Below, piece after piece: positions 53,456 through 64,000 of a stretch of DNA of 64,000 nt; the first letter of the stretch is position 1, and every line of letters begins with the position of its first letter. Position numbers and translations under genes: made by a program. This DNA is from Latrodectus hesperus (lineage: Eukaryota; Arthropoda; Arachnida; Araneae; Theridiidae): positions 74,543,345 through 74,607,344 of the forward strand of contig CM075857.1 in NCBI GenBank assembly GCA_037975125.1, given 5' to 3'. The notes under the pieces were generated by a model. It was not told where the DNA came from. It did not search any database and was given only the letters and a program-made list of their open reading frames with translations.

Positions 53456-54063
53456 GTAAGTCCTCAGAAACTCTATTTTAATTCTAAGTTTTTATGGACT
53501 TGTTTAATAAGTTCCTTCAAAGTTAATTATAAAAATAATTTATGTGTAAAATACAGGAGTGTCAGGAAACAGACATTGTGTAGAAGTTATGTGCAGTATA
53601 TTTTCTTTTTGTGCTCATTTCCTTTGTCCTATTTATAACTTCATCTCAAATAAATATAAGTAATTATTAAAACCAAACGTAAAAATAATTTAATATGAAT
53701 TGCTTATAAAATTTTAATTGAATAAAAATGAATTAAATTTTTGGAAAATTGTTTCTATCCTATTAAAGTTAACTTACATGTTTAAATTAGTTGCTAAGAA
53801 AAGATATTAACTGTGTGAAAGTATTGGAAATAATACGTAAAATGTGATATATTTGAGTTACTACTTTTATATTCTAATATGATAATAAATTTTAAATTTG
53901 ATCATAAAGTTTAAACAAATGATATAATACTATATAATATTTATTGTATTAATTTAAATAACTTCTATTTGTAATGACTTCTAATCTTGTAAATTTCGCT
54001 TATATTTGATAAAAAGTTTTTCGTGGTAAGCCAATTTTTGAATGTTTGAGATGAGTGAGATAA

Positions 54064-54065
<2 letters not shown>

Positions 54066-54152
<87 letters not shown>
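54066..54152. repeat. (TA)n microsatellite
   Basis: Uninterrupted TA repeat of about 87 bp, 600 bp downstream of the candidate DGK first exon. Confidence 0.97.
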
Positions 54153-54154
<2 letters not shown>

Positions 54155-56949
54155 AAGTAATATTTTTATTTATTTCTCGTTTTAATTCATAAATACATGA
54201 ATAATAAAGTAGTTTCATTATTTAAATTAAAGTGAATGTCTCGTATCAATATAAGTGCAATGTTATTATTTCAAGTAAACTTATTGTTCCCATATGTTCT
54301 TTAAATATTCTTACTATCACATAGAATGCATGAAACATTCATCCTCATATTGCTTTCATGGCTTATAACCTGCTTGATATTAAAAAAACTGGAGCATAAT
54401 TTTTCTAATCTAAAAATTATAAATAGCAGAAAAGGTAAGCATTGAGAAATATAAATAACTATTTGGCAATTTTTTGGAATGGTGCTCCATTGAAACTTCT
54501 ATAATTTTCCTAGAAAAGTAATTTCAACTTTATCCAATTATTTAAGCTTTGATTACGATAATAACAATGTAAATAATAATATGACATTTTATGTTTTGAT
54601 TATCAATAATGATTGTGAAAAAATTATTAATATTTGCTTATTACTCAAGTATCTCAAGGATGTAGACTTATGGTTTGTCTTTGCAACAAATGCTTATAAT
54701 AATTACTTTTTTAGCAATATATAATTTATATCACTATATCACGATGTTTTATTGAAAATAATATATCAATTTTCTCTTATATGTTTTAAGTATGTTTTTT
54801 TGAAATATAAGTATAATTGAAATGTATTTATAAAAACAAACTTCTTTTTCATTTATGATGGCATAATCTGAAGTATCATTAAATTCCAATTTATATTGAA
54901 AATTTCTTTCGTTCATATAGTTAGTTTTAATAGTTATCTCTGCAAATAATTAATACTATCCTTAAATGAATTTTAATATTAAAGATTAAATATTATAGTA
55001 AAAGTATAATCTTATTTTAAACTCATAAATGGAATATTATCCTTTTTTATTACAATTATCTTTTGATGGTATTTTTATGTATTATATTAGATATCATTAA
55101 ATAAGTTTTTTCAACTAATTTTCAAAGCTAAATTTTTGATATAGAGAGAAATTTCTTGAACACAGAAATTTAAAAATAGTTTTTTGAATTAATGAAAATT
55201 TATACGATTTATAAGGCTGAAGAAACTTATTCCATTTTTAAGAGTCATGTTTATAAACTGAATACTTTTTAAATAATTAAGAAATTTAATTTATATTTAA
55301 GAAATTTCAAGATTTAATGTTACTGTACGAGAAGAAAATAATAGCTCTATTTTAAAATATGAATTAGAAACAAAATAATAAAAACGAGTTCTTTGTTATG
55401 AAAATAATTTCTTGGAGGTTTATGGTATTTTTCATATCCCATCACTGTATATCTTTAAAAAAAACCATTCAGAATTTAAATAATATTCAAGCTATCAAAA
55501 ATGCCGCCAGTATTATTTTTGTTGGTTTTAGTTACCTGTGTGTTTATTAGTAAATTGTTTCTTTATTTATTTTCACCTTTTGCAAAAAGACGAATCATTT
55601 CTTAGAAACGAAACTTACATACTTTTTTTGTAGATACATGAAGATTTTATTTTTTGTACATCGAATCTGCTCTTAATAACTAGAAATTGAAGAACTTAGC
55701 GCAGAATCGTATTTTTTAAGCAACTGGGCTAAAGTTATTAATGTATTAGATGTCATTTATTAGATGTCATCAAGTATTAGATGTCATCAATTTATAAATA
55801 AATACCAAAGTGTGTATAAAACTAATTTGTTGGTCTGAATACTTGTCAAGTTCCAGAATATATAATAATAAAATAAAAAACTGTGTTATTTATATATATA
55901 ACCCTATAAAACTAGTTTCGTCACCTTTATAGATAGTTAAAAGGACTTAAACTCAAAATATCGTGAAATTCAATAAAAATGATTTTACTCTTTCAACAAA
56001 CATGAGACTCGAATATCAATATATAAATTATATTTTTAAGGTAAATATTAAAATGAAATTATTATCAATATTTACGAAAATGTTTTTTTATCTTCTCAAT
56101 ATTGTAATTTATAGATAGAATAAATCATTAGGAAGAAATAAGGAAGCGAAATATATGAGTTTTATATTTTACTGTTAAAGCCAGTTTTATTTATTACATG
56201 CAAAGGTTCAATTTAAAAAGAAACAAGTTTATTAAATCATTTAGGGCTTTAATAAACTTGCAGGTTGCATATATTTTCTCATGCATGGTATTTGAAAAAA
56301 GGCTCTTCTTATTTAACACATCATTAATCAAATGTATTATAATTGCAAATTTGTGGCAACAATTATTAAAATAAAATAAACAATAAAAAATCATTTTCTC
56401 ATTTTATTAATAAACATCTAGCAATCACCCGAAATTCACAGACATACTTTAAGCAATATATATGAATTTCGTGTAGTTGTCGGTTATTTTAGATAAAAAA
56501 AAAATACGTTTAAAATTTAACGTTCTTCTGCAAAAATAACTTTAGTAAAAATGATTTTCAAGTTAAATTTAGTAAAATAAATGCTTTTAAAACGTAAACT
56601 GATAAACTAAATTTTATTTGCATTTAAGTGACCAGAAGCTTTTAATCATTTTTTTCATGACTAATTCATGTAATATCTGTTTTATACAATACTGAGAAAA
56701 ATATGGTAATATAAAATCTATGAATTTATTAAATGCATTTATTTTATTAATTATAAATGTGTAATATTTAAAAACAAATTTTAATTTAATAATAGTACCA
56801 AATTAAAAATTTATTATGTTTTTTAAAAATAAAATAATTTTAAAAAATATTTATTTTAAAGTGGTATTTATAAAACTTGAAAAACTCGAAATATTTTAAA
56901 TTTGTTTAGGAACATTAAAATTAGACTTTCATGTAATTACTGTTAGCTT
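54153..56949. other. No gene seen
   Basis: AT-rich; would be DGK intron if the first exon at 53445 is real, otherwise intergenic. Confidence 0.45.
55745..55790 (+). repeat. Short tandem-like repeats (TATTAGATGTCAT)
   Basis: Three copies of TATTAGATGTCAT with variable spacers. Similar short local duplications occur at 59895-59945 (TTCAATGTTC) and 62590-62622 (AATAGATAGCGTGAT twice). Confidence 0.85.
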
Positions 56950-57575
56950 AGTTGTTGTTGTTACTTATCCCCGACTGGCGTGATAGTACCATCACACCAG
57001 CCCCATGAATCCAAAAATAGTCAGTCTCTCAAGCACCACCTCCGGTCTCAACTCCATGTCCCCTCTCTCACACCCAATGCACTGAAAAATATGAGATGGG
57101 GAGGCCTGAATCACTCGACATTTGGGGCAGAGAGGGTAGACCTTGGTACCAGAGACGTGTCTCTGAGCAAGCAGGTGACCACTTCGCAGTCTTGTCAGAG
57201 CCGTTTGGCTGCATCTCTTGTGTTTACCCTCTAGTGCGGAACCAGGATGTTTGCATGTGTACCATTCGTGGGTAGGAATGGTATTCCTAAAAGTAGCATT
57301 GGTAGCCATCCTAACTCTAGAGGTCAGCTCTGAGGATGACAAGCAGTTACCAATGATGTTATTCTGTAGGCTTCCATCCTTGGCTAACTGATCCGCAACT
57401 TCGTTCCCATACATATTAACATGAGATGGCACCCACTGGAAGACTATGGTACTGGCTTTCAAATTAGTAGGATGTTGTACTATTTTAGTTGTTGTTATGT
57501 CACCATGCCGCCACCACTGGGCCAGATATGTTGTATGGAGCTTCGGCTATCACTGAGGATCCAGATGTTAGTTTA
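56950..57575 (-). mobile_element. 3' end of a non-LTR retrotransposon (RNase H and C-terminal zinc motif)
   Basis: A 156-residue open frame (57462-56992) plus an upstream piece to about 57575. The upstream piece reads WILSDSRSSIQH, the RNase H core with Asp; then after two stops FQWVPSHVNMYGNEVADQLA, the last RNase H block with the conserved His and Asp. Downstream, GHLLAQRHVSGTKVYPLCPK and CRVIQASPSHIFQC form the Cys-His motif found at the C-terminus of I/Jockey-type ORF2 in arthropods. A stop follows at 56992 and a short tail with repeated TTG (plus strand, 56952-56965) lies downstream, as in elements ending in short tandem repeats. 5' truncated; reverse transcriptase is absent. Confidence 0.8.
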
Positions 57576-60441
57576 GTTATGCTTATTAGTGCTGCATTAA
57601 GTTAATTATTCTTTAAATATTAATGACATGATAGGTATTTGATAGCAAATGTCTTAACTTCTGAGTAGAAATATTTTTAGACAACATATTTAACAAGTAT
57701 AAGAATTGAAAAAATATAATATCAAAAACACATTGATATAGATACTTTAAAATATCACCATTTATTTTTGAACAAAATGATAAGTATACTTTTTATAAGT
57801 AAATAACCTTTATATTATATAAATTTGTATACATGAATATTAAAGGGTCACCTTATTTATAAACTATGTCCTTATAAAAGTAATCAGTATTCTTAAAATG
57901 AGTCCTTCTAGAATATTGAAATGCCCTTAAAAATTTTGCTATTAATTTGTGATAAATTTAACTACGATTAATTACTTTAAAGAAATTGCGATTAATTTGC
58001 TTCAATATTACTGGCATATTTAAAGTGTGATAATTAAATTTTTAAAATTATTTAACTAATTATTTTTGTAATAAATGATATATACATGTATGAAAAACTA
58101 TAACCTTAATTTTTAAACTTTCCATGTTAATGAAATATTTTAAAATTCAAAGTGCCGAATGCATTTAAAAAATTTTAAATCCATTGCTTATGCTAACAAG
58201 ATTCTTCTTCATAAACAAAGTCTTATTCGTTAACTTATAACGCTCATATACAGTTGTGATGATTTTCAATTAATTACCGAAATGAATGGAAATTTCATCT
58301 TTTATTATAATTTGTGTTGGTCTTGACGAAACCAACCAACCAAAAGAGCTGAATGAAGATGGTATACTTCCACACACAACTTCTTAATTTTGTCACAATT
58401 AATTAGTAATATTAATCATAATTTTTAAAAGATTCTATAAACAAAACTGTAATGGAAAAAAATCTCATACCTTACACATAACTCCTTTTCTTTCTTGATA
58501 TATACTGGATATGTTACGAATTTTTCATAGTTTTAAAATAAGATAATTGTCTGTACATCATATACAAACTTTATCCACAGCCTTGATTTATTGTTTAAAA
58601 ATAGGAAATATCACCTTTTTTAATAATTAAAAAAAGTAAAATTTTAAGTGAAATTTAACATATTAAAAATAGAAGATTGATATTTGGAGATCTTTAAGTT
58701 AATGAATCATTTGTTTGTTAAATTATTGATGTTTTAAGTAACCGAATTCGCCTTTAAATGTTCTAAGAAAATTTTTGAGAACATATGACATGTTTGCGAA
58801 GCAAATACAATACAGAGAGATAATATTTAATAATTATCATAAATAACTAAATAAGTTTGCATACTTAATTTTACATTTCTGAAGTTTCGAGAAGGGAATA
58901 ATTAAACCGTTAATTCATTGACACTTATAATTCATTACTACCTATGATAAAATTACCTCCCATTTCAAATTTTCAATTGGATGCTAATTTTTTATTGATT
59001 ATTTTATCCATTAACCTTGATGTTACCTTATGTAACAGTATTAAATGCGAGGTTTCTTATTACAATATTATGTGTTACACAAGAAGATAAATTTTTCAAA
59101 AGGGAGGTGTCTTATCAAACCTCTTAACTATCTGGTGCAAGAAACAAGAGCTTTAATTATCTTTAGTGAACAACAAACACTTCTTAGGCAGAAAAGTAAA
59201 AGAAGGACATTCAACCTAAATTTAGTGCTGAATCTTTTAACACCTCGATTAGCCGAGTTTTTTTTTATTGCTAGCGTATTTTGGATAATTTTGTTTCTTT
59301 CATCATGAAACATTTGCAGAAGTAGTTAGAAGCTCTTTGAACTCGCCGGCTTGTGAAGTGGAATACAATGACAGATTAACTAAAAATTAAAACTGTAGTT
59401 CCACGTGCATTCATTAAAGGATAGAAACATAACAATAATTATGTTCCTTGTGATACTTCGATATTAATGTTTTCGATTCTCAAAACATGTTATAAATAAT
59501 TTTTAAAAATATATGAACGTAAATTTTCACATGAAAATTAATAACTATTTGAACAATATAAAATATAATTTCAAATTCGGAATTATATTTAATAATTAAA
59601 ATACAAATAAAATTATAATTTAAAACATAAAATATGATTTTTTTTAAAAAAATGAATAATATTAATGCGAAGGATATGTCAAAATTTCCAAATTTTTTTT
59701 TATAAAATTTCTTATAAAGAATAATTTTTAAAAAGATACATTTTATATACACGATATTATCTAACGATTGCTTTGAATAAAAATTAATTTCAGAAATGCG
59801 TACTTTCTTTGATAATTCACTATTATCTATATATATAACCTAAATATTTAAAATTGCTATATTGTTTATTAAAAAATTTACGTTGATTTGTTCAATGTTC
59901 TTATAATGTTCAATGTTCAATGTTCTTAATGATTCAATGTTCTTATAAATTTGAAAATTTTGTAAATAATATTCTTCTATAAATTTAACTATGAATGAGA
60001 AGTTTAAATAAAAATGTAATTTATAACAATCTGCAAGAATAGGATTATTTGTGAAAATGTTCCTGTTCCTCTCAGGTTATTTGAAATAAATTTTGATGGA
60101 ATCGGTACTCTGCAGTGCAGATTTATAAAAATGTTCCTATATTTATAAAATTAAACTAATCTGACACACACAATTATTAACTACGAAAGAATGTGCTTCT
60201 TAAACAGTAACCACATTTAATTATTTCGGTTTTAAAAAAGACGTTACTTATGTATTAGAGTTACAGCATCCAATTTTATAACTAATCACGGTACTATTAA
60301 TAATTATTTTTTAAATAAAACATGTTACTAAGAATTTTTTCTTATTATGTCCTTTTTTTGTTGTTATAATAACTAGACGCAATTCTCTTGATACTAATTC
60401 GGGCTGTTGCAAAATTAGCTGAAATGACGCTAATGCGTAAA
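57576..60441. other. No gene seen
   Basis: AT-rich. The ORF pair at 59045-59313 is antisense overlap without splice or homology support, and 59480-59752 is AT-driven. Confidence 0.45.
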
Positions 60442-60462
60442 TACAGAGGGTATTAACCTCTG
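60442..60462. mobile_element. Minimal remnant of a second DD41D copy (both ends only)
   Basis: TACAGAGGGTATTAACCTCTGTA (starting 60442) consists of TA, the first 13-14 bases of the DD41D inverted end, the last 6 bases of the opposite end, and TA. It reads as a full element with everything but the outermost bases removed, lying 8 bp before the intact copy at 60471. It could be an excision or abortive-repair scar. Short enough that chance or local duplication remains possible. Confidence 0.5.
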
Positions 60463-60470
60463 TAAAAGTA

Positions 60471-61792
60471 CAGAGGGTATTAACACATTTTTAGAACGAT
60501 TTCGAAGCCGTTTAATTAATATTTAAAATTTAAAGACTATTTTTTTAAATGTTCGATCTGATAGCCTTTTTTCTGGACTATAAGTCTGCATCGTGATTTC
60601 CATGATAGAAGAGCTTTTCGTAAAATTTCCAGGGGTATTGCTTTCCATTCCTCTTCTACTACTTTCCAGAGTCCACCTATCGTGGTGGGTTTCCGTTTAG
60701 AAAGAGCTCTTTTTAACAGACCAAAAGCACAATAGTCCATTGTTGAAACGTCAGGGTACTTCACAGGAATATGTTGAAAAGCTATATATGCAATACCTGT
60801 ATTAGTCTTCATTTTTTCAAGGAATGCAGTGGTAGTTTTCGAAGTATGACTTGTAGCTTTGTCTTGATGAAGTTTCACTCTTTGAATGTCTTTGGGATAA
60901 AGAAATGGAATTTCTTCTGAAAATATTGGACGTAAAATCTTCTCCTGATAGTATAATGAGTTGATTTTAATATATTTTTCTGCTCTTTTTATTTTTAATT
61001 TCCCATTATAGGAGAAACGTGTGACTATCATAAGCCCCTTACTGAAACTTTCTTTACACTGACGGAACCAGGTTTGTACATTTTTTTCTCCTCGTTTTCT
61101 ACAGTAAACAGACCTTGTTTGTTGCACTCATTTAGATAAAGCTTCATCAAGGGTCACAATGCATTTCCATTTATCTCCTGCTAAATGGTTTTCATACAGG
61201 ATTCTACAAAATGTTTTGCGTTGAGCGACATGCCTCGGGAAAAGCTGGAGAACATTATGTTTTTTAGCTTTTTTAAGTTGTAAATCTTATTTTATTATAT
61301 TATTTATTTTATTTATATAAATTATTTTATTTATTGTTGATACAGATGTATCTAAAGACTTTGCAATTGATTTCTGTGTTGGCAGATTTTCTCTTGTTAC
61401 CAGAGATTTCACTTTAGAAACATTTGATACAGTACTTACTTTTTTCGGATATTCGTTTGGAGTCTTCTTTCCATGTAAAAATAATGATTGACGGTTTTTA
61501 CCTGTCCGATTAATAATGTTGCTTATTTTGCACTTAGATATTTCAATACCATGCATTTCACAACGTTTTTGAATCCTGGAATAAGAATATTTCTCTTCGG
61601 AAAGCGCAAAAACATATCCTTCAATCCACAGCTTGCTTACATGCTACATTTGGAAAGAAGGAAAGATTTAAAAGTAGCAGACGATATTTCTCATTTCAAA
61701 TATTAAGCTGTTATAAAACATTTTTGTTCTAAAACATTTACTTCTTTAAAATTCTTAATCGAAATCGTTCTAAAATGTGTTAATACCCTCTG
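60471..61792 (-). mobile_element. Nearly complete DD41D Tc1/mariner-superfamily element
   Basis: Inverted ends starting CAGAGGGTATTAACAC (60471 onward) and complementary at 61760-61792, about 33 bp, matching except for one extra T. TA lies on both sides (60469-60470 and 61793-61794). Length 1322 bp, right for the superfamily. One transposase coding region on the minus strand fills the interior. The element sits in the DGK gene region, its right end only 154 bp before the exon at 61947. High similarity of the two ends suggests fairly recent insertion. Confidence 0.85.
60537..61690 (-). pseudogene. DD41D-type transposase, broken
   Basis: N-terminal HTH part (EKYSYSRIQKRCEMHGIEIS, about 61490-61620; SLVTRENLPTQKSIAKSLD, about 61330-61400) is followed by an AT-rich disrupted stretch, then WKCIVTLDEALS with the first catalytic Asp (about 61135-61170), a stop, and an uninterrupted 196-codon frame (61127-60537). 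That frame has LHQDKATSHTS (second Asp) and TMDYCAFGLLKRALSKR (third Asp). I count 41 residues between second and third Asp, so the triad is DD41D, known from rosa-like and related Tc1/mariner groups. Ends with the typical WKSRCRLI..KGYQIEHLKK. At least one stop and one damaged linker make it inactive as written. Confidence 0.8.
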
Positions 61793-61946
61793 TATTTTAC
61801 GTTTTCATATATCATTATGAAATTGATTTTTAAACAAATTCCTGTATCAGTTCATTATTCTTTAATTTAACTACTATAACTAAAATAGAAATTTAATTAA
61901 AAGTATTCTAATTTTTATTATTATTATTATTATTTTTTTTTTGCAG

Positions 61947-62016
61947 AAAAGCTACTTCCGATGATGATCTTGAAGTGGAGAAAAGTACTAAACAAGCCTT
62001 GACTCCAAATTGGGGG
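61947..62016 (+). CDS. rdgA: Class IV diacylglycerol kinase (DGK zeta/iota, rdgA-like), exon before the first C1 domain
   Basis: 70-bp exon with acceptor T-rich tract plus TTGCAG ending at 61946 and donor GTAATA from 62017. It enters in phase 2 and leaves in phase 0. It reads [R/Q]-KATSDDDLEVEKSTKQALTP-NWG. In class IV diacylglycerol kinases this position holds the short linker that follows an RKA-type junction and precedes the first C1 domain, ending in a W residue before the conserved block in the next exon. These kinases phosphorylate diacylglycerol to phosphatidic acid and so end DAG signalling; the fly member acts in photoreceptors. The exon continues in phase with the next one. Assignment depends mainly on that next exon. 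Confidence 0.68.
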
Positions 62017-62425
62017 GTAATATTAATTGAAATCAATATCGTTAACATTTAAATCTAATTTTAAATTTCATAGCAAGTAAAATAATAATTTTTCATTGCT
62101 TACTAATTTTTTAAATAATAATCGCGTTAATTGTTGGTTACTTAAACAAAATCAATTACCTTATTCAAAACATAATTTAATAGTTATTTAAGTTTTCTTA
62201 TAATTTTTGATCATTTATTTAATATAGTCAGCTTTTTGTAAACTAATTTAATAACTTGCATTATTTTATAAATATTAGTTATTCATGTGCAAATTAATAA
62301 TTTTGTTATATATGTAAGGATTTATTAATTAATATGTATGAAACGTAGCTCTTTAATAAAACAAAATTGCATGTAGTATGAAAATATGAAACTAAAACAT
62401 TAAAATCATTATTTTATAAATACAG

Positions 62426-62509
62426 ATAAATGCTAAAAATGGTGACCATTTATGGAGTCGATCTCATGCTTCAGGTGATCTGTGCTATATTAATAATACT
62501 ATATGTGTG
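62426..62509 (+). CDS. rdgA: Class IV diacylglycerol kinase (DGK zeta/iota, rdgA-like), first C1 domain start
   Basis: 84-bp exon (28 codons, phase 0 to 0), acceptor AAATACAG ending at 62425, donor GTAAGT at 62510. It reads INAKNGDHLWSRSHASGDLC and on to YINNTICV. The spacing G-x-H-x-W-x(5)-SGD-x-CY-x(5)-C is the signature that opens the first cysteine-rich C1 domain of DGK zeta, DGK iota and fly RDGA. The remaining C1 cysteines, second C1, catalytic domain and ankyrin repeats must be encoded to the right of the window; nothing further is recognisable up to 64000. The match is from memory of the family, not a database search. Divergence (NNT where the family often has GE) fits an arthropod sequence. 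Confidence 0.75.
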
Positions 62510-64000
62510 GTAAGTAATATGTTATGTATACTATTAGTAATTCAAATATATAGAAAGCAACTAGTTTTAACCTGTAAAAAATAGACCAATAGATAGCGTG
62601 ATTAGCAATAGATAGCGTGATGAATGTTGGTATTTAAATCACTTTCGTAATATCTGTTGTGTTCTAGAAAAATCTATATAAAGACACTTAACACAGCAAA
62701 TGAATTCATAACTTCACATACTACTTTCTCAAGTGCAAGCAAATTATATTATTGTAAATTTAAAAATGATATTTTTTTTTAGTTTTGTGCTAATGTCGTA
62801 TAAATGCTGAAAATACGGTGATTAGAGTAATTAATGTTTGGATAAAATTACTCAAATATAAATGAAATGTGTTACACACACTAATTTAAGAATAATCACT
62901 TAATAAATTACTGATTTGAATTACACGTTTTCAAATTGACTAAAGCATTTGAAACTATTTTTATAATATTCGAGTAGTAAATGATATTATTGTCAAATTT
63001 GTTGTGTGATTTTTTATATGAGCAGCAGTAAGTAAATCAAAGCAAGTGAGACTAACAGGTACGAACAAAAATATCATTTGATTTTGCAAATTTATATACC
63101 ATAGAAAAAAAGGAGTAAACTTACATAGTTTATTATAAATATATAACATAGTTCCTTAAAATATTATACATTTTTATTCATTATATATAATATTATATTT
63201 CTATTGTGATTTATTTATTTTTTACAATTCTATTTCACTTTATAATAAACTATTGTTTCGTACAAAATTTCTAATAATAAATTAATAAATAAAAAGATGA
63301 TACAGTTGCTTTTCGGTTATATAAAAAATAACGCATATATAGAAGTGCAAAATTTTCAGAAAATTAAACATATGAAGCTATATTATGTTTAATTATTAAA
63401 TTAATCATTCTTTTATATATATGAAAGCTTTATTTGAAAAATTAAAGGTTTTGTATGAAATTGTTAGACAGTATTTCGGTATTTTGAAATTATGACAAAA
63501 ACGCTTTATGGAAAAAAACTAAATAAGAATAAGAAAGTTTGACATATAATTTCTACATTTCTATTTGTAGAATTTTAATGAATTATTATAATTTTATCAC
63601 ATTTTGTAACATTTTAAAGACAGATCATTAAAATATAAGAGTTTATTAAAATTTTATTCACACTAAGCTTTTAATAAACAATGTTGTTTTGCTTTCATAT
63701 TTTTAGTTATTTTAGTTAAATTGTTAATCCAAAAACTCGTAATAACAACTGAAGTAATGTTGTGAAGTTAATATTTATTGATATTTTTACTTGATTCGAT
63801 ATTAAATTTAAATCGTTGAAAGCTGAAACCTCCTTTTCATTATCAAATTTAAATTGTTGTTTTTTCTGTATTTTAAATTCTTTTTAAAAATATTATTAAT
63901 TCGAAATTTCTTCAATAAATTATTTTTAAAAAATAACAACATTTTAAATAAATATCGTAAAATAATTTCCAAAATGATTATTTTTAAAAACTGTTTTATG
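62510..64000. other. DGK intron after the C1-start exon
   Basis: Begins with the donor GTAAGT at 62510. The remaining C1 exon of the kinase is not visible to the end of the window, so the intron is at least 1.5 kb. Confidence 0.5.

Noticed and set aside
56980..57234. Plus-strand frame of 84 codons
   Set aside because: Complement of the retrotransposon C-terminal coding sequence on the minus strand.
59045..59313. Overlapping frames on both strands near 59.1 kb
   Set aside because: Antisense overlap without homology, splice signals or composition shift.

Overview
This window is nuclear DNA of a eukaryote, most likely an arthropod and plausibly a spider or other arachnid. Reasons: it is very AT-rich (about three quarters A+T by eye), coding sequence sits in short exons with GT-AG borders separated by introns of 6-23 kb, there are many long (TA)n tracts, and the mobile elements are mariner, a Tc1-like DD34E element, a DD41D element and a non-LTR retrotransposon with a C-terminal RNase H. 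The organism call is inference. Almost all of the longer ORFs in the AT-rich parts are chance or microsatellite readings.

Two host genes are supported. (1) On the minus strand, four exons (48006-47176, 31623-31380, 8399-8280, 2334-1990) join with matching intron phases (0, 1, 1) and good splice sites into one open frame of about 513 codons that is still open at a donor at 1990/1989. The product has a Pro/Ser/Lys-rich N-terminal part (about 250 residues) followed by a compact, conserved-looking region; I do not recognise the family. A less AT-rich stretch at about 48.4-49.2 kb is the likely promoter/5' region. (2) On the plus strand at the right edge, two exons (61947-62016 and 62426-62509) encode the segment leading into the first C1 domain of a class IV diacylglycerol kinase (DGK zeta/iota, insect rdgA). 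The rest of the kinase lies to the right, outside the window. A possible tiny first coding exon (53445-53455) has the correct phase to splice to it. The two genes are therefore divergent, with about 5-13 kb between their 5' ends.

The rest is intron and intergenic DNA filled with mobile-element remains: a mariner at 17558-19116 carrying a nested 256-bp MITE; two further copies of the same MITE near 4470-4714 and 31726-31974; a decayed Tc1-like element at 22029-23432; an internally deleted mariner at about 52.1-52.9 kb; the 3' end of a non-LTR retrotransposon at about 56.95-57.57 kb; a nearly complete DD41D element at 60471-61792, only 154 bp upstream of the DGK exon; a separate MITE at 28731-28953; tRNA-derived SINE-like segments near 8.74, 35.8 and 36.1 kb; and a possible solo LTR near 7.4-7.7 kb. 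There are several (TA)n blocks of 60-300 bp and an unusual number of perfect 22-24 bp hairpins. I saw no bacterial genes, CRISPR arrays, rRNA or convincing tRNA genes, and no clearly novel multi-gene system. The most informative items are the reconstructed unrecognised gene, the DGK exons with a candidate alternative start, and the layered transposon history.
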